A program made the translations under genes and the position numbers. Below the pieces are notes generated by a model. The model was not told the DNA's origin and did not search any database. It saw only the letters and a program-made list of their open reading frames with translations. From Bradyrhizobium sp. C9 (GTDB lineage Bacteria; Pseudomonadota; Alphaproteobacteria; Rhizobiales; Xanthobacteraceae), in the NCBI RefSeq assembly GCF_002532045.1, contig NZ_NWTG01000001.1:620001-684000 (forward strand): DNA of 64,000 nucleotides. The letters run 5' to 3'. Shown piece by piece: positions 53,598 through 63,600 of this stretch (position 1 is its first letter; the number at the start of each line of letters is the position of its first letter).

Positions 53598-54325
53598 CGG
53601 CACTCCTGGAGACTCGCGGCGTCTGGCAGCGCTTCGGCGGCCTCGTCGCCAACAGCGACGTCTCGATCTCGGTCGGGCGTGGCGAGATCGTCGGCCTGAT
53701 CGGCCCGAACGGCGCCGGCAAATCCACGCTGTTCAATCTGATCGCGGGCGTGCTGCCGCCGACCCAGGGCTCGATCATGTTCGACGGCGAAGACGTGACC
53801 AAGCTGCCGGCGGCGGAACGCTGCCAGCGCGGCGTCGGCCGCACCTTCCAGGTGGTCAAGAGCTTCGAGACCATGACCGTGATCGACAACGTCATCGTCG
53901 GCGCGCTGATCCGCAACACCAAGATGCGGATCGCGCGCCAGAAGGCCTATGAGGTGCTGGAGTTCTGCGGCCTTGCGGCGCGCGCCGACAAGCTTGCCGC
54001 CGATCTCGTCCCGTCGGAGAAGCGCAGGCTCGAAGTCGCCCGCGCGCTGGCCACCGAACCGAAGCTGCTGCTGCTCGACGAGGTGCTGACCGGATTGACG
54101 CCGGTCGAGGCACAGACCGGGGTCGAACTGGTGCGCAAGGTGCGCGCCACCGGAGTCACCGTGCTGATGGTCGAGCATGTGATGGAAATCGTGATGCCGC
54201 TGGTCGACCGGGCCATCGTACTCAATCTCGGCAAGGTGCTGGTCGAGGGCAAGCCGACCGAGGTCGTCCGCAATCCGGAAGTCATTTCTGCCTATCTCGG
54301 GGATCGTCATGCTGTCGGTGCGTGA
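53594..54325 (+). CDS. ABC transporter ATP-binding protein, LivG type
   Basis: A 243-residue ATPase with Walker A GPNGAGKST, TFQVVKSFETMTVIDNVIVG and Walker B LLLLDEVLTGLTP. The signature region reads LVPSEKRRLEVARALAT, again without LSGGQ as in other LivG proteins. Its last 17 bases overlap the LivF gene. Confidence 0.89.
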   Translation: MTALLETRGVWQRFGGLVANSDVSISVGRGEIVGLIGPNGAGKSTLFNLIAGVLPPTQGSIMFDGEDVTKLPAAERCQRGVGRTFQVVKSFETMTVIDNVIVGALIRNTKMRIARQKAYEVLEFCGLAARADKLAADLVPSEKRRLEVARALATEPKLLLLDEVLTGLTPVEAQTGVELVRKVRATGVTVLMVEHVMEIVMPLVDRAIVLNLGKVLVEGKPTEVVRNPEVISAYLGDRHAVGA

Positions 54326-55013
54326 AGTCACCACCGCCTATCAGGGCCTGGTTGCGATCTCCTCGGTGTCGATCGACGTCACCAAGGGCGAGATCGTCTG
54401 CGTCGCCGGCGCCAACGGCGCGGGAAAGTCGACGCTGCTCAAATCGATCGCCGGCGCCGAGCGGCCGCGCGCCGGCACCGTCACCTTCGATGGCAAGCGC
54501 ATCGACGGCCAGCCGCAGCACGTCATCACCGCCGGCGGCATCGCCTTCGTGCCGGAGAACCGCCGGCTGTTTCCGCGGCTCTCGGTGCGCGACAATCTGC
54601 GGCTCGGCAGCTACCTCTATCGCAGTCAATCCGACCGCGATGCGCCGCTCGATCTGGTGTTCAATCTGTTCCCGCGGCTCGGCGAGCGGCTGGAGCAGCG
54701 CGCAGAGACCTTGTCCGGCGGCGAGCAGCAGATGCTCGCGATCGGCCGCGCGCTGATGACGCGGCCGCGCCTTTTGATGCTCGACGAGCCGTCGCAGGGC
54801 ATCATGCCGAAGCTGGTCGACGAGATCTTCCAGGCCGTGAAGCGCATCCGCGACGCCGGCATGACGGTCCTGATCGTCGAGCAGCGCATGGCCGAGTGCC
54901 TGGAGATCGCCGACCGCGCCTACATCCTGCAAACCGGCCGCGTGCTGATGCAGGGCACCGCCGCCGAGATCACCGGCAATCCCGATGTCCGCAAGGCGTA
55001 TCTGGGGCTGTAG
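54309..55013 (+). CDS. ABC transporter ATP-binding protein, LivF type
   Basis: A 234-residue ATPase: Walker A GANGAGKST, signature TLSGGEQQMLAIGRALM, Walker B LLMLDEPSQGIMP and the LivF ending TGNPDVRKAYLGL. It is the last gene of the importer operon. The following 106 bases carry a weak hairpin (near 55045-55067) and face a minus-strand gene. Confidence 0.9.
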   Translation: MLSVREVTTAYQGLVAISSVSIDVTKGEIVCVAGANGAGKSTLLKSIAGAERPRAGTVTFDGKRIDGQPQHVITAGGIAFVPENRRLFPRLSVRDNLRLGSYLYRSQSDRDAPLDLVFNLFPRLGERLEQRAETLSGGEQQMLAIGRALMTRPRLLMLDEPSQGIMPKLVDEIFQAVKRIRDAGMTVLIVEQRMAECLEIADRAYILQTGRVLMQGTAAEITGNPDVRKAYLGL

Positions 55014-55119
55014 TCATATCTGCGCTCGCAATAGCCCGGCGTCCTCTGGTGGTCAAACACCAACCAGCAGGCCTCCGAAAGTAGTCCAGTACATAAGGGG
55101 AGCCGCTTGATCGGCCCTC

Positions 55120-55683
55120 CTAAGCAACCAGCTTGGACCACGTTTCATAGATATTCCTAAGACCGTCACCGGCCCTCTGATGACTGACTACCCCATATGC
55201 GAAAGTTACAACCATGCGAACCGGGTTGAACGGGCCAGGCTTGAACGCCACAAGAACAGGCTGGCCGTAGTCTATAAACTTCTTGTTCGCGAGCGGCTGC
55301 TCCCACTTCAACGATGGATGATTTTTTAGAAAGACCTGACTCAAATACATTCCGATATCCATGGCGAGAGACAGGGTGCGGTCGGTCAGCTCCTCGCCGG
55401 GAACGTCGATCGGGAACTTCGCGTCGATGCTTCTCATTTCAATCTTTGAACGCGGACGCACCGCAATCTGGGTCGCGAACCACTGCCCTAGTAAGTTGAG
55501 AGAATTAGGCATCCCATCCGGTTGCCAATCTTCATAGCTAGGCGCGCTCCGGACAGCGTTCGCTAGCATGTTCAAACGCTCGGGAAGCACGCCGCCAAAC
55601 CATTCGAGGTAGCGATTGAGCTCCCCTTCTGCCATCTCTTGAAATGACTGTGTAAAGGGAGGTCTCACGAGTTCGTAGGTCAT
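55120..55683 (-). CDS. hypothetical protein
   Basis: A 187-residue soluble protein with no signal peptide. It has clustered aromatic and hydrophobic residues (ELNRYLEWFGGVLPERLNML, PNSLNLLGQWFATQIAV) and a patterned C-terminus (VLVAFKPGPFNPVRMVVTFA). I recognise no family. GC content is lower than in its neighbours, suggesting transfer. It begins 5 bases after the small secreted-protein gene, so the two may be cotranscribed by chance or design. Confidence 0.6.
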   Translation of the reverse strand: MTYELVRPPFTQSFQEMAEGELNRYLEWFGGVLPERLNMLANAVRSAPSYEDWQPDGMPNSLNLLGQWFATQIAVRPRSKIEMRSIDAKFPIDVPGEELTDRTLSLAMDIGMYLSQVFLKNHPSLKWEQPLANKKFIDYGQPVLVAFKPGPFNPVRMVVTFAYGVVSHQRAGDGLRNIYETWSKLVA

Positions 55684-55688
55684 TGAGC

Positions 55689-55964
55689 CTACTTACCCTC
55701 CTCGACCTTCTCGATCTTCGCGGCTAGATCCGGGACGCGGCTGACGCGATAGGTTGCGTTGCTGCAAGTCAGCGTCCAGGCCTCATTGTCGGGCTTCGAG
55801 AGCTTGTCGTCCCGTTCGGCCTTGAGCGGCTTGTCGCAGGCATAGCCTTGCGCGCGCAGCTGCACCGCCAACAGGTCGGGCAAGGTCTGCTCGGCCTGTG
55901 CCGTCGATCCCACCATGCCGCCGACCAGCAGCGCAGTGAATGCCAATCCCGTGAATCTCATCAT
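55689..55964 (-). CDS. small secreted protein, unknown
   Basis: A 91-residue protein with a signal peptide (MMRFTGLAFTALLVGGMVGS, cleavage after AQA). The mature part of about 66 residues contains two cysteines (YACDKP and LTCSNATYRV) that could form a disulfide. This resembles a periplasmic family of small alphaproteobacterial proteins, but I cannot name it. GGAG seven bases before ATG 55964 decides the start over 55979. Confidence 0.65.
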   Translation of the reverse strand: MMRFTGLAFTALLVGGMVGSTAQAEQTLPDLLAVQLRAQGYACDKPLKAERDDKLSKPDNEAWTLTCSNATYRVSRVPDLAAKIEKVEEGK

Positions 55965-55997
55965 GACCGTTCTCCGCATATCTCACCTTTGCTTGAT

Positions 55998-56654
55998 CTA
56001 GTGAGGGTGATCCGGCAGCACGAGCCCGAACGTCCTGGTCAAATCCGCCACCTGTTCCGGCGACAGATACCGCGGGTTCAGCCCGCGCAGCAGCAGATAG
56101 AGTTTGGCGGTTTCCTCCAGCTCCTCGGTCGCGAACACCGCCGCTTCCAGCGTGTCGCCGGAGACGACGGGGCCGTGATTGGCGAGCAGCACCGATGAAT
56201 ATTTTCCCGCCAGCCCCCGGATCGCGTCGGCAACGGCGGGATCGCCGGGGCGATAATACGGCACCAGGGCGGTCTGGCCGCATTTCATGACGTAATAGGC
56301 CGTCATCGGCGGCAGCGCCGCGCGCGGGTCGATCTCGGGCAGCATCGAGAGTGCGACCGAATGGGTCGAGTGCAGATGCACCACGGCGCCGGCGCTGCTG
56401 CGCGTCTGGTAGAGCGCAGTGTGCAGCGGCACCTCCTTGGTCGGGGCATCGCCGGAGACCAGCCGGCCGTTGCCGTCGAGCCGCGACATTTTCGCCGGAT
56501 CGAGGAACCCGAGCGAGGCGTTGGTCGGCGTCACCAGCCAGCCGCCGTCGTCGAGCCGGACGCTGATATTGCCCGAGGAGCCCGGCGTCAGCCCGCGCTC
56601 GAACAGCGAGCGGCCGAAGCGGCAGATGTCCTCACGAAGCTTTGTTTCGCTCAT
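55998..56654 (-). CDS. otnC: 3-oxo-tetronate 4-phosphate decarboxylase (class II aldolase fold)
   Basis: A 218-residue class II aldolase/adducin protein: TPGSSGNISVRLDDGGWLVT, VVHLHSTHSVALSML (zinc His pair) and LLANHGPVVSGD (third His). With kinase, isomerase and dehydrogenase of the threonate pathway on the other side of the divergent promoter, the decarboxylase OtnC is the natural assignment. It yields dihydroxyacetone phosphate and CO2 from 3-oxo-tetronate 4-phosphate. Confidence 0.86.
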   Translation of the reverse strand: MSETKLREDICRFGRSLFERGLTPGSSGNISVRLDDGGWLVTPTNASLGFLDPAKMSRLDGNGRLVSGDAPTKEVPLHTALYQTRSSAGAVVHLHSTHSVALSMLPEIDPRAALPPMTAYYVMKCGQTALVPYYRPGDPAVADAIRGLAGKYSSVLLANHGPVVSGDTLEAAVFATEELEETAKLYLLLRGLNPRYLSPEQVADLTRTFGLVLPDHPH

Positions 56655-56746
56655 CCGGTTTCGTTCGTCTGGTTCTTGGCGCTATCCGTTTCCGCTTTGT
56701 CTCATGCTTTGGCAGCACGGCCAAGCCGTGATAGGCAAGCAGCAAC

Positions 56747-56829
56747 GAGCATGATCCGGACCCGGCAGGCCGCGCCAGCGAGAAGCGGGCCGCGCCAGTG
56801 AAGACAAAGCCGGTTTTCCGAAAATGCTC
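56747..56829. repeat. degenerate palindromic repeat, family 4 copy c
   Basis: GAGCATGATCCGGACCC at the left and GGTTTTCCGAAAATGCTC at the right resemble the arms at 29631-29680, with a longer GC-rich insert GGCCGCGCCAG repeated twice. It fills the divergent promoter gap between otnC and ltnD. Confidence 0.6.
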
Positions 56830-56859
56830 AAACAACTAAAAATGTTCGGGGATCGCCGC

Positions 56860-57771
56860 ATGTCCAGTTCCGCAACACCACGCGTCGCCGTCATCGGGCT
56901 GGGCTCGATGGGATACGGCATGGCGACCTCGCTCAGGCGCGCCGGCTTGACGGTGACCGGCTACGACGTGTCGGCCGATGCCGTCGCGCGCTTCGTGGCG
57001 GACGGCGGCAAGGGCGCGAAAACCCCGGCCGAAGCGGCCAGGGATGCCGACATCGTCGTCAGCGTCGTCGTCAATGCGGCGCAGACCGAAGCCATCCTGT
57101 TCGGCAAGGACGGCGCCGCCGAGACCTTGGCCAAGGATGCGGTCTTCGTCTCCTCGGCGACCATGGATCCCGATATCGCGCGGCGGCTGGCCAAGCAGCT
57201 CGAGGCGACCGGGCGGCATTACCTCGATGCGCCGATCTCTGGCGGCGCGCAGCGCGCCGCACAAGGTGAATTGACGATTCTCGCCTCCGGCAGCGCGCCG
57301 GCGTTCGCCAAGGCGCGGCCGGCGCTGGATGCGATGGCGGCAAAGCTCTACGAGCTCGGCGATGCCGCAGGGCAGGGCGCCGCGTTCAAGATGATCAACC
57401 AGCTGCTGGCCGGTGTGCATATCGCGGCCGCCTCGGAGGCGATCGCCTTTGCCGCCAAGCAGGGCCTCGACATCCGGAAGGTCTATGAGGTGATCACGGC
57501 CTCCGCAGGCAATTCGTGGATGTTCGAGAACCGCATGCCGCATGTGCTCGACGGCGACTATGCGCCGCGCAGCGCGGTGGAGATCTTCGTCAAGGATCTC
57601 GGCATCATCCAGGACATGGCGCGCACTGCGCGCTTCCCGGTGCCGGTCTCGGCAGCGGCACTGCAGATGTTCCTGATGACATCGGCGGCCGGCATGGGCC
57701 GCGACGACGATGCGTCGGTGGCGCGGATGTATGCGCAGGTCACCGGCACCAAGCTTCCCGGCGCGAAATAA
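56860..57771 (+). CDS. ltnD: L-threonate dehydrogenase
   Basis: A 303-residue 3-hydroxyisobutyrate-dehydrogenase-family enzyme: GLGSMG (13-18), APISGG (124-129) and catalytic Lys177 in GAAFKMINQLLAGVH. It oxidises L-threonate at C2 to 2-oxo-tetronate with NAD. ATG 56860 is chosen; ATGs at 56824 and 56842 lie in or beside the repeat. otnI follows after 12 bases, which decides the LtnD name over other beta-hydroxyacid dehydrogenases. Confidence 0.87.
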   Translation: MSSSATPRVAVIGLGSMGYGMATSLRRAGLTVTGYDVSADAVARFVADGGKGAKTPAEAARDADIVVSVVVNAAQTEAILFGKDGAAETLAKDAVFVSSATMDPDIARRLAKQLEATGRHYLDAPISGGAQRAAQGELTILASGSAPAFAKARPALDAMAAKLYELGDAAGQGAAFKMINQLLAGVHIAAASEAIAFAAKQGLDIRKVYEVITASAGNSWMFENRMPHVLDGDYAPRSAVEIFVKDLGIIQDMARTARFPVPVSAAALQMFLMTSAAGMGRDDDASVARMYAQVTGTKLPGAK

Positions 57772-57783
57772 CAGGATCCTGCA

Positions 57784-58566
57784 ATGCCCCACTTTGCCGC
57801 CAACCTCACCATGATGTTCAACGAGGTCCCGTTCCTCGACCGCTTCGAGGCGGCGGCGAAAGCGGGCTTCACCGCGGTCGAGTTCCTGTTTCCGTACGAT
57901 CATCCGGCTGACGAGGTCGGCAAGCGGCTGAAAGGTGCGGGACTTACGCAGGCGCTGTTCAACCTGCCGCCGGGCGACTGGAACGCCGGCGAGAAGGGAT
58001 TTGCGGCGCTGCCGGATCGCTTCGCCGATCTGCTAGCGAGTCTGAAGACCGCGCTGCCTTACGCGCAGGCGACCGGCGTCAAGCGCGTGCATCTGATGGC
58101 CGGGATCGCCGACCGCAGTGATCGACGCGCAGTGGAAGCCTTCTACAAATCCATCGCGACCGCCGCGGAGTTCTTCGCGCCGCACGACCTCGACGTCGTG
58201 ATCGAGCCGATCAATCCGCGCAATGTGCCCGGCTACTTCCTCAATGACTTCAACTTCGCGTACGACCTGATCAGCGAGCTGAAGATCCCGAACCTGAAAT
58301 TGCAGTTCGACATCTATCACTGCCAGATCATCCATGGCGACGTCACGATGCGGCTGCGTGAGATGATGCCTGTGATCGGCCACATCCAGATCGCCTCGAT
58401 CCCCTCGCGCAACGAGCCCGACGGCGAGGAGCTGAACTATCCGTTCCTGTTCGGTGAACTCGACCGGCTCGGCTACGCCGGCTTCGTCGGCTGCGAATAC
58501 AATCCGCGCGGCAAGACCACCGATGGTCTCGCCTGGTTCAAGCCCTATGCCGGAGTGAAGCCGTGA
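57784..58566 (+). CDS. otnI: 2-oxo-tetronate isomerase
   Basis: A 260-residue TIM-barrel protein of the hydroxypyruvate-isomerase family: MMFNEVPFLDRFEAAAKAGF, VIEPINPRNVPGYFLNDFN (catalytic Glu), LQFDIYHCQIIHGDV and VGCEYNPRGKTTDGLAWF (second Glu). It interconverts 2-oxo- and 3-oxo-tetronate. The stop overlaps the otnK GTG start (GTGA at 58563), so the two are translated together. Confidence 0.88.
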   Translation: MPHFAANLTMMFNEVPFLDRFEAAAKAGFTAVEFLFPYDHPADEVGKRLKGAGLTQALFNLPPGDWNAGEKGFAALPDRFADLLASLKTALPYAQATGVKRVHLMAGIADRSDRRAVEAFYKSIATAAEFFAPHDLDVVIEPINPRNVPGYFLNDFNFAYDLISELKIPNLKLQFDIYHCQIIHGDVTMRLREMMPVIGHIQIASIPSRNEPDGEELNYPFLFGELDRLGYAGFVGCEYNPRGKTTDGLAWFKPYAGVKP

Positions 58567-59840
58567 CACTCGCACTCGGTTGCATAGCCGACGACTATAC
58601 CGGCGCCTCCGACCTTGCCAACACGCTGACCCGCGCCGGCTTGCGCACGGTGCAGACCATCGGCGTGCCCGCCGACGATCTCGCGCTGCCGGAGGTCGAC
58701 GCCGTCGTGGTGTCGCTGAAGAGCCGCTCGATCGAGGCCGGCCTTGCCGTGACGCGCTCGCGTGCCGCGGAGGCCTGGCTCCGCGACCGCGGCGCCGGGC
58801 ATATCCTGTTCAAGATCTGCTCGACCTTCGATTCCACCGACGCCGGCAATATCGGTCCGGTGATGGACGCGCTGCGCGCCGACTCCAAAGACAATATCGT
58901 GCTGGTGACGCCGGCCTTCCCGGAAACCGGCCGCACCGTCTACCAGGCCAATCTGTTCGTCGGCTCGGTGCCGCTGAATGAGAGCCCGCTGAAGGACCAT
59001 CCGCTCAACCCGATGCATGATTCCAATCTGGTCCGCGTGCTGGCGCGCCAGAGCAAGACAAAGGTCGGCCTGGTCGATCTGGCGACGCTGAGCCGCGGCA
59101 CCGAGGCGGTTCGGGCGAAGCTCGCCGAGCTCGCGCGCGCGGGCATCGGCGCTGCTGTTGTCGACGCGGTATTCGACCGCGACCTCGAGACCATCGGGCA
59201 AGTCGCGCTGGATCACGGTCTCTCGGTCGGCGCCTCCGGCATCGGGCTTGGATTGGCGCGGACGCTGGTCGCCACAGGCAAGGCCAGATCGGCTGCCGTG
59301 AATGCCGTGACCGGCGCTGCGATCGGCGGGCCGGCCGCCTGTCTCGCCGGCAGTTGCTCACAGGCGACGCTGCGCCAGATCGCCAGCGCCGAGAAGGTGA
59401 TGCCGGTCCTGCACCTCGACCCCGAGCGGGTGATCGCCGGCAGGGACGAGGCCGAGCGCGCGCTCGCCTGGGCCAAGGAGCGGCTCGGCACGGGTCCAGT
59501 CCTGATCGCCAGCAGTTCGACTCCGGAGGAGGTGGCTGCTCTGCAATCCCGTCATGGCCGTGATGCAGCCGGACATGCGATCGAGCAGGCGATGGCCGAC
59601 CTCGCGGAGGAGCTGGTGCGGTCGGGTGTGCACAGGCTGGTGGTCGCCGGTGGTGAAACGTCAGGCGCCGTGGTCGATCGCCTTTGTATCCCGGGATTCC
59701 TGGTCGGGGCGGAAATCGCTGCGGGCGTGCCGGTTCTGCGCGCGGTCGGTGCTGGACAAGGCGAGATGGTGCTTGCCCTGAAATCAGGCAATTTCGGCGG
59801 CCCGGAGTTCTTCTCGGATGCGCTGGCATTGATGCCTTGA
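58563..59840 (+). CDS. otnK: 3-oxo-tetronate kinase (DUF1537)
   Basis: A 425-residue four-carbon acid sugar kinase: N-terminal substrate domain LGCIADDYTGASDLANTLTR and ILFKICSTFDSTDAGNIGPV; C-terminal nucleotide domain LVVAGGETSGAVVDRL and LALKSGNFGGPEFFSDAL. It phosphorylates 3-oxo-tetronate before OtnC decarboxylates it. The GTG start overlaps otnI. A perfect 8-bp hairpin starts right at its stop codon. Confidence 0.92.
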   Translation: MTLALGCIADDYTGASDLANTLTRAGLRTVQTIGVPADDLALPEVDAVVVSLKSRSIEAGLAVTRSRAAEAWLRDRGAGHILFKICSTFDSTDAGNIGPVMDALRADSKDNIVLVTPAFPETGRTVYQANLFVGSVPLNESPLKDHPLNPMHDSNLVRVLARQSKTKVGLVDLATLSRGTEAVRAKLAELARAGIGAAVVDAVFDRDLETIGQVALDHGLSVGASGIGLGLARTLVATGKARSAAVNAVTGAAIGGPAACLAGSCSQATLRQIASAEKVMPVLHLDPERVIAGRDEAERALAWAKERLGTGPVLIASSSTPEEVAALQSRHGRDAAGHAIEQAMADLAEELVRSGVHRLVVAGGETSGAVVDRLCIPGFLVGAEIAAGVPVLRAVGAGQGEMVLALKSGNFGGPEFFSDALALMP

Positions 59841-59858
59841 TGCGCCTGTCGCGCATCA
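59838..59858 (+). terminator. hairpin at the end of otnK
   Basis: TGATGCGC (59838-59845, including the stop codon) pairs perfectly with GCGCATCA (59851-59858) over a 5-base loop. No T-run follows, so it may be a weak terminator or a 3' stabiliser. Confidence 0.4.
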
Positions 59859-60018
59859 TGTCGGGCTGATGACTGATATCTCCGTAGTTCAACGGTGAAC
59901 CAAATTAACCCTACTTAAGGAGGGGGGCTGGCTTTGATATCTGCGGCGCACCGCCGCGCCATCAGCCTTCTTTCCGCACGAACGGGTCTAGCGAGCCCGG
60001 CACCCAAGAGACCCCACG

Positions 60019-61710
60019 ATGTTCGCCAAATTCTCGATCCGCGCCAAGATCATTGCCGCGGTTGCGTTCCTGCTTGTCGCGTTGACGGGCATGGGCCTGC
60101 TTGCAGTCTGGAATATGCGGGCGATCAACGCCAGCACCGTCGACATCACGGCCAACTGGTTGCCGAGCGTGCGCGTGCTCGGCGAGCTGCGCGCCGGGGT
60201 CATCACCTACCGCAACGTGATCCGCGAACACATGCTCTCGGAAACGCTGGAAGAGAAGCTGGCCGCCGAAAAGACCCTCGCCAGCGTCGTCGAGATGAAC
60301 ACAAAGGCCCGCGCCAAGTACGAGCCGATGATCACTTCACCCGAAGAGCGGGCGCTCTACCGGCAGTGGTCCGACACCTGGGACAAGTACCGCAAGGGCA
60401 CTGAAGAAGTGATGGCTATCTCGCGCAAGGAGGCCGGCAAGCTTCCGCATGAGGCGCATGAGCTCAATACCAAGGTGGTGAACAAGATCGGTCTCGAAGC
60501 GGACGAGATCCTGAACAAGGACATCGAGCTCAACAACACCGGTGCGGACAAGGCCGCGCAGGATTCTGCCAACAATTACAGCTCGGCACTGATGATGGTC
60601 GCCATCTTGCTCGGCATTGCCATCCTGATCAGTGTCGGCGTCAGCTTCTACACGGTTCGCGACATCTCGTCGGGCATTGCCTCGATCGTCGCGCCGATGC
60701 AGGCGCTGGGCCGCGGCGATCTGACCGCGGACGTGCCGCACCAGGGCGAGAAGACCGAGATCGGCGCCATGGCCGACACGTTGCAGGTGTTCAAGGAAGC
60801 CCTGGTCGCCAAGAAGGCGGCCGATGAGGCCGCCGCCGCCGACGCCGAAGCCAAGATCGAGCGCGGCCGCCGGGTCGATACCATTACCCGCAATTTCGAG
60901 CAGATGATCGGTGAGATCGTGCAGACCGTGTCGTCGGCCTCGACCCAGCTCGAAGCCTCGGCCTCGACGCTGTCGTCGACCGCAAGACGCTCGCAGGAAC
61001 TGACCACGTCGGTTGCGGCCGCGTCCGAGGAGGCTTCGACCAACGTGCAGTCGGTGGCGTCGGCGACCGAAGAGCTGTCGTCGTCGGTGACCGAGATCAG
61101 CCGCCAGGTCCAGGAGTCGGCGCGGATGGCCGGCGACGCCGTCGGCCAGGCGCGCACCACCAATGATCGCGTCAGCGAGCTGTCGAAGGCCGCGGCACGG
61201 ATCGGCGACGTCGTCGAACTGATCAACACGATTGCCGGCCAGACCAATCTGCTGGCGCTGAACGCCACCATCGAGGCGGCGCGCGCCGGTGAAGCCGGCC
61301 GCGGCTTCGCTGTCGTCGCGTCCGAGGTGAAGGCGCTGGCCGAGCAGACCGCGAAGGCGACCGGCGAGATCGGCCAGCAGATCGCCGGTATCCAGACCGC
61401 GACCCAGGAGTCGGTCGGCGCCATCAAGGAGATCTCGTCGACCATCGAGCGGCTGTCGGAGATTTCCTCCACCATTGCCGCCGCGGTCGAGGAGCAAGGC
61501 GCGGCGACGCAGGAGATTTCCCGCAACGTGCAGCAGGCGGCGCAGGGCACCCAGCAGGTCTCGGCCAACATCACCGACGTGCAGCAGGGCGCCAACGAAA
61601 CCGGCTCGGCCTCGAGCCAGGTGCTGTCGGCGGCGCAGTCGCTCTCGGGTGACAGCAACCGCCTCAAGCTCGAGGTCGGCAGATTCCTCGACGCCGTCCG
61701 CGCGGCCTGA
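60019..61710 (+). CDS. methyl-accepting chemotaxis protein
   Basis: A 563-residue receptor. Membrane helix 1 spans about 8-30 and helix 2 about 190-212. Between them lies a periplasmic four-helix-bundle sensor ([20 protein letters not shown] ... [20 protein letters not shown]). Then come a HAMP domain (about 213-270) and a signalling domain whose hairpin tip holds [40 protein letters not shown]. No C-terminal methylation-enzyme pentapeptide is seen. A terminator follows. Confidence 0.92.
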   Translation: MFAKFSIRAKIIAAVAFLLVALTGMGLLAVWNMRAINASTVDITANWLPSVRVLGELRAGVITYRNVIREHMLSETLEEKLAAEKTLASVVEMNTKARAKYEPMITSPEERALYRQWSDTWDKYRKGTEEVMAISRKEAGKLPHEAHELNTKVVNKIGLEADEILNKDIELNNTGADKAAQDSANNYSSALMMVAILLGIAILISVGVSFYTVRDISSGIASIVAPMQALGRGDLTADVPHQGEKTEIGAMADTLQVFKEALVAKKAADEAAAADAEAKIERGRRVDTITRNFEQMIGEIVQTVSSASTQLEASASTLSSTARRSQELTTSVAAASEEASTNVQSVASATEELSSSVTEISRQVQESARMAGDAVGQARTTNDRVSELSKAAARIGDVVELINTIAGQTNLLALNATIEAARAGEAGRGFAVVASEVKALAEQTAKATGEIGQQIAGIQTATQESVGAIKEISSTIERLSEISSTIAAAVEEQGAATQEISRNVQQAAQGTQQVSANITDVQQGANETGSASSQVLSAAQSLSGDSNRLKLEVGRFLDAVRAA

Positions 61711-61737
61711 CGCCGGCCGGAGCTCTGACCATCGAAC

Positions 61738-61769
61738 AATGCCCGGTCGAAAGGCCGGGCATTTTTCTT
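61738..61769 (+). terminator. Rho-independent terminator between the two chemoreceptor genes
   Basis: AATGCCCGG (61738-61746) and CCGGGCATT (61755-61763) pair perfectly around an 8-base loop, followed by TTTCTTT. Confidence 0.9.
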
Positions 61770-61893
61770 TGACCGGATGCGGTGCTCGGTCGTTGCACTG
61801 GAGGCGCCATTAACGAACCGTAGTTCAACGCGCGGTAACTTGCCGCACGGCCACCCGCAAGAATCGCAAGATCCATTCCAAACGAGGCACCGG

Positions 61894-63600
61894 ATGATGT
61901 TCCTGGCGAGATTCCGCATTCTCACGAAGATACTGGCGATTGTGGGCGGTCTCTCGATCATCGCCGGGATGCTCGCCTATCTCGGGATCTCGTCGTTGAA
62001 ATCGCTCAGCGAACGCGGCGTCATCACCGCGCGCGCCGCGGAACGCGCGTTGCTGTCCGCTGAGGCCAATCAGAACGTGCTCGCGATCAATCGCGCCGAA
62101 TTCCGCAGCGCGCTCGATCCGCGCGACGAGAACAGGCTTGCGGCACGATCGCTGATCGACGCGCAGTTCAAGTCGCTCGAGGAGCGCCTCGCCACGATCA
62201 GCAAGACGCAGGATCCGCAGACCATCGCGCTGCTGCCCGGCGTGCGAACGGCGCTGTCGGCCTATCAGGCCCAGCTTAAGCAGACGCTCGACGCGGTCGA
62301 GAGCGCGAAGGCCGTCGACCTGACCCAGTCCGCCGAGAAGCTGCGCGATGTCGCGATGAAGAGCCGCGCAGCGGCGGAAGAGCTTCAAGCCAGGGTTCGG
62401 GCCGTCGCTGAGCGACAGGACGAGCGGGTCAGGGACAACGTCAAGGCCAGCGAGCAGGAGTACGTATCGACCTCGGAGCTGTTGATCCTGCTTGCCGCTT
62501 CGGGGGTCCTGCTCGGGTTGCTGTTCGGCTTCGTCGTCGGACAATACGGCGTCGCGAAGCCGATCCGTGCCGTCGTCGCGATGCTGCAGCAGCTGGCCGA
62601 TGGCCAATATGATATCGCGGTGCACGGCATCGATCGCCGCGACGAGGTCGGCGACGTCGCCAAGACCGCGCTCGTGTTCAAGGACAACGGCCTTGCCAAG
62701 GTCCGGATGGAGCGCGAGCAGAAGGAAATCGAGGCGCGCGCCGCCGCACAACGCCGCACCGACATGCTCCAGCTGGCCGATGGGTTTGAGCGCGCGGTCG
62801 GTGAGATCGTCGAAACCGTCGCATCCGCCTCGACCGAGCTCGAAGCGTCGGCGACCACGCTGACCTCGACCGCCGAGCGTTCGCAAAACCTTGCCACCAC
62901 CGTCGCCGCTGCGTCGGAGGAAGCCACCACCAACGTCCAGTCGGTGGCGTCGGCTACCGAAGAACTGTCATCCTCGGTCAACGAGATCAGCCGGCAGGTG
63001 CAGGAATCGGCGCGGATGGCGGGCGATGCCGTCGGCCAGGCCCGTGCGACCAATGACAGGGTCGGGGAGCTGTCGAAGGCTGCCGCCCGGATCGGCGACG
63101 TGGTCGAGTTGATCAACACCATCGCCGGTCAGACCAATCTGCTGGCGCTGAACGCGACCATCGAGGCGGCGCGCGCCGGCGATGCCGGACGCGGCTTCGC
63201 GGTCGTGGCATCGGAAGTGAAGGCGCTGGCTGAGCAGACCGCAAAGGCGACCGGGGAGATCGGCCAGCAGGTTTCCGGCATCCAGGCTGCGACCGAGGAC
63301 TCCGTGGCTGCCATCCGCGCGATCGGCTCCACCATCGAGCGGCTGTCGGAAATCTCGTCCGCCATTGCCGCTGCGATCGAGGAGCAGGGCGCGGCGACCC
63401 AGGAAATATCCCGAAACGTGCAACAGGCGGCGCAGGGCACCCAGCAGGTCTCGGCCGACATTACCGATGTGCAGCACGGCGCCAACGAGACCGGCTCGGC
63501 GTCGACCCAGGTGCTGTCGGCGGCACAGTCGCTTTCGGGTGACAGCAGCCGCCTCAAGCTCGAAGTCGGCAAGTTCCTCAACGCGGTTCGCGCCGCCTGA
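61894..63600 (+). CDS. methyl-accepting chemotaxis protein, second copy
   Basis: A 568-residue receptor. Membrane helix 1 is at about 12-32 ([20 protein letters not shown]) and helix 2 at about 205-230. The sensor region differs from the first receptor, but from about residue 305 on ([20 protein letters not shown] ...) the signalling half is nearly the same, through to [20 protein letters not shown] is at about 230-285. ATG 61894 was chosen over the long frame beginning 61777. Cells would gain a second input to one pathway. Confidence 0.92.
   Translation: MMFLARFRILTKILAIVGGLSIIAGMLAYLGISSLKSLSERGVITARAAERALLSAEANQNVLAINRAEFRSALDPRDENRLAARSLIDAQFKSLEERLATISKTQDPQTIALLPGVRTALSAYQAQLKQTLDAVESAKAVDLTQSAEKLRDVAMKSRAAAEELQARVRAVAERQDERVRDNVKASEQEYVSTSELLILLAASGVLLGLLFGFVVGQYGVAKPIRAVVAMLQQLADGQYDIAVHGIDRRDEVGDVAKTALVFKDNGLAKVRMEREQKEIEARAAAQRRTDMLQLADGFERAVGEIVETVASASTELEASATTLTSTAERSQNLATTVAAASEEATTNVQSVASATEELSSSVNEISRQVQESARMAGDAVGQARATNDRVGELSKAAARIGDVVELINTIAGQTNLLALNATIEAARAGDAGRGFAVVASEVKALAEQTAKATGEIGQQVSGIQAATEDSVAAIRAIGSTIERLSEISSAIAAAIEEQGAATQEISRNVQQAAQGTQQVSADITDVQHGANETGSASTQVLSAAQSLSGDSSRLKLEVGKFLNAVRAA

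Noticed and set aside
60337..61961. Two long minus-strand frames opposite the first chemoreceptor.
   Set aside because: They mirror the repetitive signalling domain of the chemoreceptor; the same artefact recurs opposite the second receptor.
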